A stretch of 64,000 nucleotides of DNA. It comes from Caprella mutica (Eukaryota > Arthropoda > Malacostraca > Amphipoda > Caprellidae). The stretch covers positions 62,001-126,000 of the forward strand of contig CANNZV010000925.1 in the NCBI GenBank assembly GCA_947561585.1, given 5' to 3'. The notes under the pieces are model-generated. The model had not been told where the DNA came from, did not search any database, and worked only from the letters and a program-made list of their open reading frames with translations. A program made the translations under genes and the position numbers. Positions 46,761 through 55,574 of this stretch are shown here, one piece after another; the first letter of the stretch is position 1, and every line of letters starts with the position of its first letter.

Positions 46761-46887
46761 ATTCGTGAAGTGGAATATACCGGGGTGGAATATACCGGAG
46801 TGGAATTTACCGGGGTGGAATATACCGGGGTGGAATTTACCGGGGTTGAATATACCTTGGTGGAATATACCTAGAACCAGAGAGAGG

Positions 46888-48600
46888 AGTTGGACGGGGA
46901 GAGATATGAGGAGCAAGTGAGAGGATTTTGGCAGGGAATCTACCAGATGTATGGGAATGAAATAGAAAGGGAGTTGGGTGATGAAGAAAGAGAAGAATAC
47001 AGGGAGCTGCTGACAAGAACAAGGAGGTGAAAAGAAAATCCAGCAGAAATGTGGCTGCCTAGGCTAGGAGACCCATACAGGAATGTTCGAACAATGAAGT
47101 TTGAAGTAAAGGAGGATGGCATAAGGAAGGTGATGAAGGAGTTGAAGAGTGGAAAGGCAGGAGGATTAGACGGTGTACAAGTCATTGGAGAGCAGTGATG
47201 TAGTAGTCGGAGCACTGAAAAAGGGAATAGAGAAAATAATAGCGGAGGGGGAATAACCAGATGGATGGAGAGAATCTAGAACTGTGATAACCCCGAAGAG
47301 GAAGAGGCCAACAGTAGCAGATCTAAGACCTATAGCCCTGTCGGACGTCTCATACAAAATGGTGATGAAAGTGGTGAAGGACGGGATTGAAAAGCATCTG
47401 GAAGAGAGCGGAATGACGAAGTGGGAGCAAACCGGGTTTACAAGAGGAGGGGAAATATTGGACAATTTGTTGATTCTGCAGGAGTGTGTGAGGAGGACCT
47501 ACAGAGGAAAGGATAAATTGGTTGTGGTGGTGGTGGTGGTGGTGGCGGCGGTAGACTTCAGAAAGGCGTATGACTCGATAAGGAGGGAGAAGGTGGTGAA
47601 GGTTTTAAAGGAGTTGAAGGTGCCGGAGGATACTATAGATTTGATAAAGAGAGGGTATGTTGGAGAAAGGACAAGGGTGGGAGTGGGGGACAGAGATGTG
47701 ATGATTGAAGTAAACAGCAGGATCAGACAGGGATGTACGGCATCACCGCTGATATTCAAACTCATCACATACAAAATCATTGAGGAGTTGAACAGGACAG
47801 CAGGAGAAGTGAGACTGGGTGAGTAAAGATTAATTCTTTGTTTTTAGCAGATGATGGAATGTTGTTGGCGAGAGGTGTGGAAGAAACGAGACGGACTGTG
47901 AGGATTATATAGGAGGAGCCGAGAAAGTATGGGCTGGAGATGAATATGGAGAAGAGTAAATGTATAATGTTCAACATGGAAGGAGAGAAGGTGCAAGAGA
48001 TAGAGGTTGTGGAAGTAGTAAAGGAGATCAAGTATTTGGGAATCAAGATAGAAGGGAAGTGTAATGTGTATGAAGGACAAAGGAGGAAGAGGTTAGAAAA
48101 AGGGAAGAGAATGAGCAATATGACATATTCAGTGATAGATAGGAGCTGTCATAGAGTGGAGGTGTGAAAGGTGTACTGGAAGTCGGTGGTGTTGGCGAGT
48201 GTCTTATATGGAGCAGAGGTTGTGGATTTGAGAGAGGAAGATGTTGAGAAGTTGCAAAGGTAGGAGAACGTAGTAATGAGGAGGATTTTGGCAGCACCAA
48301 GATATGCACTTGTGGCGGCAATGAGAGAAGAGATAGGCATAGGAACGATGATCAGTAGGATGGTGAGAGGAAGATTACAGTATGTGAGGAGGAAGTTGCA
48401 GGGAGACAATGCAATGGTGAAGGGAGTTCTGACCGGCATGAGGAGAGATGGAGTGGGATGGTGGAAGAAAACGCAGAAATACATGGAGTGGGCTGGATTG
48501 GAGGTGGAGGAGCTAGAGAGGATGAGTGGGAAAGAAGTGAAAAGAAGAATTGCAAAGAGAGTGGAAAGGGAGTGGATGGAGGATATAAATGAGAAGAGCA
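46888..48600 (+). pseudogene. LINE ORF2, reverse transcriptase domain (decayed)
   Basis: RT landmarks in order: KSGKAGGLDGVQV (frame broken), ADLRPIALSDVSYKM, QTGFTRGGEILDN, AVDFRKAYDSIRREK, the RQGCTASPLIF box, the catalytic LADDG (about 47850), MNMEKSKCIMF, and EIKYLGIKIEG. The thumb and C-terminal connector follow to KSTLW. Multiple stops and frameshifts make it a pseudogene. A (GTG)n-derived Val run (about 47521-47545) has expanded inside the domain. It is plus strand and continuous with the endonuclease part once FB1-A is removed. Confidence 0.88.
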
Positions 48601-48609
48601 CACTTTGGC

Positions 48610-49681
48610 GGTTCTATGTATATTCCACCCCGGTAAATTCCACTCCGGTATATTCCACCCTGGTATATTCAACCCCAGGTATATTCCACACCGGTAAATT
48701 CCACCCCGGTAAATTCCACCCCGGTATATTCCACCCCAGGTATATTCCACTCCAGTAAATTCCATCCCTGTGACAATGCTCATTTGGGTGATAATAAAAA
48801 TTCAAAGATTTAATTTTTAGATGGCCATTTGATAAATAAGTCGCACCGATGAAAAAAGAACTCAGACGATATCCTGAGACATTTGGACAATATTTAGAGG
48901 TAGCTCAGGTCAATTGAAATTTTATCCTAAGAAATTTACAAATATTCTTAATATGGTAGTTTATTTCAAAGTTTACTACGTGTTGAGAAAGATATTATAT
49001 CAATTCCTTTTTAACATGAAACTGCACATGTGCTCCTACAACAGTAGTTGGATGAGGTGTGGAAAGGGTTGACTGGCAGAGAACCCATTCAATGTTTTAG
49101 CTCTTTGATTTTAGGTTGCTGTTTTGGATTCTAGGAACAAATTCCTCGTGATCAAAATCTCTCAATGCAAAAAAGGCAAAAATCTCCTAGTCTTAAAACC
49201 CTGTGCAAGGTTAAAAAAATGTGAAAAAAAGCCTTCGGTCAAAAACCACCACTTTTACAAAAAGTTAAAATACCATATTCAAAATGAAATATATATTATA
49301 TGACATCATTTTGCAGTTAATATCGCTGTTGTGTTGGCGATAGGGAAGAAAATCAGCTTGAGATTGAAAATATAAAAACCTCAACTGATAAATGTGTTCA
49401 CACAACCTTTCTTTCTGCTGTTTTGTCACATGTGTAGTGAAAAATTTAAAGCTTGTGATTGGCCAGCAAACGGTTTAATTTGATACATGAAAATGCAAGT
49501 TACTTAGTATTACATACAATATTAATAAATGACTAATATTAATAACTAACAAACCTTACACGTAAAGTGGGGTGGAGTTTACCGGGGTGGAATATACCTT
49601 GGGTGGAATATACCAGGGTGGAATATACCGGGATGGAATATACCGGGGTGGAATTTACCGGGGTGGAATATACCAGTCACC
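48610..49681. mobile_element. Foldback-type element FB1-B (1,072 bp)
   Basis: It is flanked by the 9-bp duplication CACTTTGGC (48601-48609 and 49682-49690). Ends are GGTTCTATGTATATTCC on the left and the complement of GGTGACTGGTATATTCC on the right, the same pair of termini as FB1-A but reversed. The left end has about 8 tandem 15-bp units and the right end about 6. The interior matches FB1-A in inverse orientation, without the palindromic duplication. It interrupts the LINE between KSTLW and LYREFRA, and removal restores the frame. Confidence 0.9.
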
Positions 49682-49690
49682 CACTTTGGC

Positions 49691-49874
49691 TGTACAGAGA
49701 GTTCAGAGCTAGAACAAACTGCTTGTGGCTGGGAGACAGGAGAGGAGAGAAGGATGAGGAGAGATGCTTGATATGTGGAGAGGGAGGATTGAAAGACCTG
49801 ATGCATTTCGTGTTAGATTGTGGAGAGCTGGATGAGGAGAGGAGGGAAGCGTTTGAGTTGCAGAGACCGACCTA
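49691..49874 (+). pseudogene. LINE ORF2, C-terminal CCHC region
   Basis: Reads LYREFRARTNCLWLGDRR, then CLICGEGGLKDLMHFVLDC, a CX2C-HX4C zinc finger that many LINE ORF2 proteins carry at the C-terminus. It follows FB1-B in frame with the upstream RT tail. The frame stops at about 49875, where another repeat begins, so the LINE 3' end is missing or replaced. Confidence 0.82.
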
Positions 49875-50290
49875 GCAAACATAGTCATGTCAACTATATT
49901 TCTAAACGATACCACGTGCTCTACACTTTCGATGTAGAAAAAAAATCGATCCCTCTGCATCGTTCAGATACATTTTTAGAATAGTGATGCAACACTCAAA
50001 TAAATAGAAAAGAGATATAAACGAAACCGTTTTAGTAATGGGAAAGACACCAAATGCGATAAAAAACTTATCTAAATTGAAGATATTTGGAAACTGTTTC
50101 GATGGATTGTTGATACCATTATACTGTATCAATACTCTTTCTAAGTGACGCATAGAAACAAAAGCGTTTTAGTAACGAAATAGACAGCAAATTCGATGTC
50201 AAATATATATCTATATTGAAGAAATATTTTTTGAAGAAAGTTAAAATATCGAACAGTATTTCTTACCTACTTCTACTTTGTTACATAGAG
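49875..50290. repeat. Dispersed repeat R, copy 1
   Basis: Shares blocks with 54770-55054 and 61386 onward: 'cactttcgatgt', 'taaattgaaga', 'ttgatacc(a/g)atatac' and 'ctctttctaa'. It contains an internal ~140-bp duplication ('cgttttagtaa...tctaaattgaag'). No coding sequence. It shows the uninterrupted form of the site where the TA transposon at 55055 inserted. Confidence 0.7.
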
Positions 50291-50339
50291 TGCAATTTAC
50301 GTTTGGAGGCATATCAATTTTATTAATGTTATATATAAA

Positions 50340-50440
50340 AAATAAATGGGGAGAAATGATATGATGTGTCTGGGTATCGAACGTGGGCCATGCAGTTCTG
50401 TGCTCTGGAACGCCACCACTCTGCCAATCTGGTTGCTCTT
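50340..50440 (-). repeat. tRNA-like SINE or tRNA pseudogene candidate
   Basis: On the minus strand an A box TGGCAGAGTGG (50416-50426) and a B box CGTTCGATACCC (50372-50383) lie about 33 nt apart, the usual RNA polymerase III internal promoter pair. I could not fold a convincing cloverleaf or assign an anticodon. A SINE head is likelier than a functional tRNA. The 3' end of the element is not resolved. Confidence 0.5.
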
Positions 50441-50870
50441 ATTATTGTAATACCCAGATTACTGTCTTATGTGTATTTTTTGTTCATTTTGTTTTCACAA
50501 TGTTAGGCTTAGTATCGATGTTTGTTATTCTACCGGCAATTTAATGTGATTCTAGATTTTATCCAATTTTTTGCCTTAACAATTTCACTTGGATTTTTTA
50601 AATATCTTATATAGGTTGCCCTGAAAGCCTTTTTAGCTTCTTGGGCCTCGATTACATAAATAAAATATTATTTTGTTTTAAATTTTTTGCTACACATTTT
50701 TTGTATATGTCTTATGTTTTCTTGAATAAATTGTTTCATTTGTTTCATTAAAAAAAATTTTGTTTCATTATAACTCATAAAAAATGACTAAATGAGATGC
50801 ATAATCAAGATAATCAAGTAGTGACAATTATAAATATATATTCCTTGTTACTTTTCCTAGCTTTAATTAC
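50441..50870. other. Gene-free AT-rich sequence
   Basis: No supportable gene or repeat over about 430 bp; T-rich with short homopolymer runs. Confidence 0.6.
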
Positions 50871-50993
50871 CGTTTGGTAATTAAACTGAGTCGTGATTTG
50901 GCAATTAAAGCGAGGCCTGCCTGTACTGGCAGGCACCGCTTTTATATCCAAAATCACAACTCGTCTTATTACAAATGGTAATAACAGCGAAGT
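50871..50993. mobile_element. Small foldback MITE-like hairpin (~123 bp)
   Basis: The two halves are imperfect reverse complements: ATTACCGTTTGGTAATTAA, GTCGTGATTTGG and AAAGCGAGGCCTGCC on the left against GGCAGGCACCGCTTT, CCAAAATCACAACTC and ATTACAAATGGTAAT on the right. The loop is about TGTACT. This is typical of a MITE or other foldback element. No clear target duplication was found. The 994-1205 stretch that follows (50994-51205) shows no gene. Confidence 0.65.
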
Positions 50994-51205
50994 AGAAATA
51001 TATTAGTGTATGTCAAGAATTTATATAATTGTAATTTATTAAAAATTTCATTTTCTATGAGCTCGAATTAAAAAAAACGTTTTGAGGACACGACTAGCTC
51101 ATCATAAAGATGAAAGTTCTGTGGTGAAAGTGAATGAATCAAAAGTATTAAAATATAAACATTGATTAACTCTCACTCAGTATTGCCGTATTGGTAAGAA
51201 ATGAT

Positions 51206-51651
51206 TGATTGATTGAGCTATCTGCCACGTCGTCCGTAGGGGTCGGATATTTCGTGGCGCATTCTTCTTAAATCTCATTCACTCCAAGGCTCCTCAAGTA
51301 TGTGCAGAGTCTTGTTACGTTGAACTGTCCGGTATTCTCGCCAAGCACGTTTACAAGAGATACTGGTCTTCTGCCATAGTAGTTGCGTCTGATTTTTTCC
51401 GTGCCTGGACACTCCACGAGCAAGTGCCTTACTGACAAAGCAGAGTGACAATGCTGACACACAGGTGGGTCATTTCTCTCCATCAGGTGTCTGTGTGTGA
51501 AGAAGGTGTGGCCTATTCTCAGTCGGCAGAGCATCACCTCGATCTTCCTTACTTTTTGGTAGGATGAAGGCCCAGGAACTATCGTATCTTTGATATGTCT
51601 CAACTTGTTATTTCTCATTCCATGCCATTCCGATGCCCATACTTCTCTCAC
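51206..51651 (-). pseudogene. I/Jockey-type LINE: C-terminal CCHC region and 3' end
   Basis: On the minus strand: VWASEWHGMRNNKLRHIK, QKVRKIEVMLCRLRIGHTFF, then CQHCHSALSVRHLLVEC (CX2C..HX4C) and a short tail ending VNEI at 51268. This is the characteristic end of ORF2 in I- and Jockey-group LINEs with RNase H. The untranslated tail runs to about 51206, where TCAATCAATCAATC repeats mark the probable 3' terminus. The frame is intact over this stretch but upstream parts are frameshifted. Confidence 0.82.
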
Positions 51652-52502
51652 AATCTTCTTGATTTTGGGGTAGTAGTCTCTATAAATGGCAACAGGGCTG
51701 GTTGAACTACCTGAACCTATGCAGCCTCTGCTGCGGATTGATCTGCTGCTTCGTTACCTACTAACGCTAGGCACTCAGCAGAATTCGACATCATTTCTGC
51801 CATTTGTACCTTCGATAAGTAAATGCTGCATTTCTGATACTATTGGGTGTGATGAGTTTATGTGTTCTATTGCTGCAAGGGAGCTTCTTGAGTCTGATAT
51901 GATGACAGCTGGGTACAGGTTTTCTCGGGCACAGAAGATGACAGCGTCTCTGATTGCCAAAGTTCAGCGGTAAATATTGTTGCATCACTCGGTAGACTGA
52001 TGGACACTGTTCCCGGCTCAGAAACTTGGGCATATCCCAATCCAGTGTCATTTTTTGATCCATCAGTGTATATATGGGTTGATTTTTGTTGTTTTCTATA
52101 ACATGTTGCACAAAACGTCGGTGTAGTTCCGCCGGTGATATCTGACTCTTCGGTTGATCGCATAGGTCGTGGCAGTACGTCGGGTTTAGTCTCCATGGTG
52201 GACTACTGTGTAGTAAATGCGGTAAACAGCCTTGTAAGTCTACGTCTAGTTCGGTTATGAGGCGGCGACAGCGCGTGCCTAAGGGGGATAACTTTTCCTC
52301 ATATTGCTGGTCTTCGCGATCCTCAAGGACGCAGGAAGCTGCTGCTGATTCTGGGATCCTCTGGAGTCTGACATAGTGCTGTAGAGAGAGTTGAGCTCTC
52401 CTGTATCTCAGAAGTGGTTCCCCGGATTCTGCATAAAGGCTTGGAATAGGGGACGATTTGAAGGCACCTAGGGCTAATCTGATCGCCGTGTTATGGACTA
52501 CG
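51652..52502 (-). pseudogene. I/Jockey-type LINE: RT tail and RNase H domain (frameshifted)
   Basis: Starts with VVHNTAIRLALGAFKSSP and SLYAESGEPLLRYRR, conserved after the RT domain of I/Jockey LINEs. RNase H follows: HIYTDGSKNDTGLGYA, TIFTAELW, AIRDAVIFCAREN, VIISDSRSSLAAIEH, giving the acidic residues D, E and D. At least two frameshifts (near 52080 and 51970) split it. The TTAA element 52507-53099 separates it from the RT part upstream. Confidence 0.82.
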
Positions 52503-52506
52503 TTAA

Positions 52507-53099
52507 AGTTCCCCTCCAAGCAAATATTTTTATTGCTTTATTTAACGAGGCTAATGTTCCTTATCATTTTGCTGCAAACCGCATCGAATTTGGTAGCGTA
52601 TTTTTAATTTTATATGCTTTTAAAGATTTTTTAAATCAAAACTCTACAAAACCTATTTTACTTCCGACTTACTAATTTAAGAAATTTTCAGCCTGAAGAA
52701 AAAGAATGTACACCATTTTTTTTTATTATCGACTAGGTATTATTCTTAATAAATCCATTTAATATTCGTGTAAAGGTATAAAATTGAATGAACTTATAAT
52801 AGAAACGTTTATATACTTTAGGAAACAATTAATATCTAAAATAATTTAAATAAAGGCCGAAAACGCATGGTTTGTTTATAAAATTCAAATTTGTAATCAA
52901 AACAAAGAGTGTACAATCTTCTTCTTGAGCATCAGATTAGTGATTCGCTCAATTGTTGCTCAATTGAAAACTTTAAAAACAAATTATGAAATATATATCT
53001 AACCGAATTGTATGCGGTTTACAGAATAATGATCGTAGACCTTAGTTCTATAATATTATGTTATAAACTCATTTTTTTCCCGGAGCCTGGAGAGGACCT
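52507..53099. mobile_element. TTAA-target non-autonomous element P1 (593 bp)
   Basis: Flanked by TTAA (52503-52506 and 53100-53103). Ends AGTTCCCCTCCAAGC and the complement of AGGTCCTCTCCAGGC form imperfect terminal inverted repeats. It is homologous to P2 (60197-60777) in opposite orientation. It inserted in the LINE; removal with one TTAA rejoins (C)TTAACGTAGTCCAT, coding LNVVH. TTAA targeting suggests mobilisation by a piggyBac-like transposase. No coding capacity. Confidence 0.85.
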
Positions 53100-53103
53100 T
53101 TAA

Positions 53104-53460
53104 GTCTTTTTAGGATAGTGGCGGTCGTGTTGCCATAAAATTGTGACCGTAATCCATCTTGCTTCTAATTAGCGAACGATATAGCCTCAGTAGGGTTATG
53201 CGATCTCCTCCCCAGGAGAGATGGGAGGCAGCTTTGATGGCATTCATCGCTCTAAGGCATCGTGTTCTGAGCGACTCAACGTGTTCTCGCCAGTTCATTC
53301 TTCTATCGAAGATCAGACAAAGAAATCTTACACTTTTTCTGAACTCTACTTGTTGGTTGTCAAGTATCAGAAGGGGTGGGTCGTCATGTTGTTTTCCCTT
53401 GTGGAACGTGCAGCAAACAGTCTTTTCGGATGCAATCAGTGTGGGAGGGGGGAGAGTTGA
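53104..53460 (-). pseudogene. I/Jockey-type LINE: RT C-terminal segment
   Basis: On the minus strand: SEKTVCCTFHKGKQHDDPPL, FDRRMNWREHVESLRTRC, MNAIKAASHLSWGGDRITLL and RLYRSLIRSKMDYG, all typical of the region following the RT catalytic box. A 1-nt frameshift lies near 53110. The copy is 5'-truncated at about 53460-53496, so the catalytic domain itself is absent. Confidence 0.82.
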
Positions 53461-53496
53461 ATAAAGGAGGGGGTGAAATTAGGGTGTGCCACAGTA

Positions 53497-54707
53497 GGGG
53501 AGGATGGTCATCAATGGGACAAAAAACACAGAAAGATTGATATTTCATTTACTATGGGCAAAGTACAAAAAAATAAAACCATGTGTAATATAAATATTCC
53601 TTTATAAAATGAAACTAACTCGAATGCTATCAGATATTCTGTTGACTAGAAAAAATTTAAATAAGAAACAATAAAATTGTCCCATTGTATAACAGCACTG
53701 GTGAAAACATACCCTAGTGAACGATGGGACAGTTTATCAAACTTGTTCATTGTTGAGGTTATGGTAAAATTTCAAGTTCGAATTATCTCTTTATGTTGTT
53801 CCACACTTAGTTGGTTCATATAATATCAGTTTAATGTCTTCTAGCTTCACCGAAGCCATGTCAGGAACATTTAGAAAATTAGGCTCATTGCACTTGAATC
53901 TTCGCCTAACATCAATATTTCGTATATATCTTTTTCATGCTTTTGGCCAACAGAACACGTTTTAGAAGTCGCATCAAATTCTACAACTGCCTTAATCTTC
54001 ATTTCCAACGTTTTCGGTAGCGATTTAAGTTCTTCAGACGAATGGATCAGTTAGATAAAGAATTCTGTACCAGACCAAGAACAAGAGTTCACATGCCATC
54101 TACGCGGATACTTTATTAAGTGATTTCGAAGGCCTTATCCTTAGTGGCACCAGCAAAAAGCTCTTCTTTCTCTGGTGTATCCATTGCAATCATGCTGCGT
54201 CTTTTTCTTTTATTATTGAAATTTGTTTTCTATGCAGTGCTTTGTGATGACCTCAGATTGCTAAAGCCCTTGAACATGGTCGAAAGTACAGCTTCAGCTG
54301 GAAGTTCTGTTTCTAAAAGAAGCCCTGAAGCTACAGTTCACGTTATTGTATCAAAACTAAATATTTATTGATTCATATGGAATAACTAGACGGTTTGGTT
54401 GACAATAGGGCACTGTCCCATTGTTAACCAAATTTTCTGTCTCTGATCACCGTATGCTTATATGTTAAATAACAAGATTTATAACAATTGAAACAAAGCA
54501 CGAAAAATCTAGTTTTCCTACCTCTAAAACACGTTTTCGTTTTTACACAGAGCTGATTGCAGCCCAACCGCTGAATGCAATGCGAGTGAATGCACTAAAG
54601 TATGCCTAATTTACCACTAAGATTTCGTTAAAAGTTACCCTCAAATAAAAAAAGTTATTCATCATGTCCCATTGTTCCCAGTGTCCCATTGATGACCATC
54701 CTCCCCT
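53497..54707. mobile_element. TA-target DNA transposon relic with 24-bp TIRs (1,211 bp)
   Basis: The dinucleotide TA flanks both ends (53495-53496 and 54708-54709). Both termini read GGGGAGGATGGTCATCAATG and 4 more matching bases, perfect over 24 bp. AATGGGAC motifs recur in subterminal positions. The interior on the minus strand retains short decayed protein-like stretches (RRFKCNEPNFLNVPDMASV, then KLEDIKLIL) that remind me of the C-terminal region of pogo/Tigger-type transposases. That is a weak recollection, and no catalytic domain is seen. Probably a deleted Tc1/mariner/pogo-group element. Confidence 0.75.
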
Positions 54708-54709
54708 AA

Positions 54710-55054
54710 TTAGTTAGATATTTTGATTTGTGTAATTGTGTTACATGAACAAACAGTAATTTTATATGTACACTTTAAAATATTTTTGGCAGTACGAGGA
54801 AGTCAAAAAGTAACCAAGAAAGTACTCTTCACTTTCGATGTGAAAAAAGTAACTAAATAGATCCTCTGTATCGTTTAGATTCATTTTAAAACATCACAAT
54901 ATGCAAAACTTAACTAAATATAAAAGCAATCTAAACGAAAGTGCTTAAGAAATGCAATAGACTCCATAACGATATCGAATACACTTACATCTAAATTAAA
55001 AAAAAATATTAACTGTTTCAATGGATGATTGATACCGATATACAGTATTCAGTA
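54710..55054. repeat. Dispersed repeat R, copy 2 (left part)
   Basis: Matches 49875-50150 in order: 'cactttcgatgt', 'cctctg(c/t)atcgtt', 'tctaaattaaa', 'ctgtttc(g/a)atgga', 'ttgatacc'. It is broken at TA (55053-55054) by the transposon 55055-61383 and resumes at 61386 with 'ctctttctaaatga'. No gene. Confidence 0.7.
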
Positions 55055-55219
55055 GCGTCAACTCGGGTAATTCCCCCGCACCTGGAATGTGCAGGCATTT
55101 CCCCGCACCCCCCCCCCCCCCTTATCTCCAAAACTATTTGAATATTTAGATTTCTGTTTATGGCATTGGAAAGAGCATGTTTTCAACCCTCAATACAAAT
55201 GATATTATCCTATGTTAGG

Positions 55220-55544
55220 TGTTATAATATTCCTTTACCTTAATAGGTGATGCTTCCTAAACTTTATGATTTGATATCCTCATTGCTCTATACTAAACTT
55301 CGATCTAAATAAACATTCGATGTTTAGTAACTATTATTGATTGTAACTAGCTTCAATATTACTAAGCCGGTATTAGTATTTACTAAATGAATAAGAACTT
55401 TATTATTGTTTACTTTGTGTAGTTTTGCCATATCCCATCGTTATAATTGTTTCTATATGTGTTTCAGAACCATGTGATATTTTTAGTTAAATAAAGCCTA
55501 ATTAAAGGTTATCAAAGTGTTTGAATGGAACCTAGTTCATAACA
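55220..55544 (+). mobile_element. 5' LTR of the self-priming gypsy element
   Basis: TGTTATAATATTCC...CTAGTTCATAACA, 325 bp. It contains TTTTAGTTAAATAAA at 55481-55495, which pairs with the PBS just outside the LTR, and an overlapping AAATAAAG that could serve as polyadenylation signal. If priming works as in Tf1, R would start at about 55481. Confidence 0.95.
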
Positions 55545-55545
55545 A

Positions 55546-55560
55546 TTTATTTAACTAAAA
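55546..55560 (+). promoter_or_regulatory. Self-complementary primer-binding site
   Basis: TTTATTTAACTAAAA lies one base after the 5' LTR and is the exact reverse complement of 55481-55495 inside the LTR. No TGG start is present, so a standard tRNA 3' end cannot prime here. The layout matches self-primed Tf1/sushi-type elements, in which the 5' end of the RNA folds onto the PBS and is cleaved to prime cDNA synthesis. Confidence 0.75.
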
Positions 55561-55574
55561 TTTTAAAAGTGATT

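Larger units (their letters stand above)
43584..46878. mobile_element. Foldback-type element FB1-A, carrying a solo LTR
   Basis: It is flanked by the 9-bp duplication AGAGAGAGG (43575-43583 and 46879-46887). The left terminus is GG, interrupted after 2 bp by a solo LTR, continuing TGACCGGTATATTCC (from 45551). The right terminus is the complement of GGTTCTAGGTATATTCC. Both ends carry tandem 15-bp units (GGTATATTCCACCCC and GGTAAATTCCACCCC). Without the solo LTR it is about 1.33 kb. The middle includes a 508-bp palindrome. It has no transposase. FB1-B (48610-49681) is the same family in the opposite orientation. Nine-bp duplications with long repeat-bearing termini fit Mutator-like foldback elements; that assignment is inference. 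Confidence 0.85.

Noticed and set aside
54120..54371. Plus-strand 83-codon ORF inside the TA element
   Set aside because: Opposite in sense to the decayed transposase-like stretches; no motif.
55215..55219. TTAGG as telomeric sequence
   Set aside because: Only a single pentamer on each side of one insertion; it is a target-site duplication.
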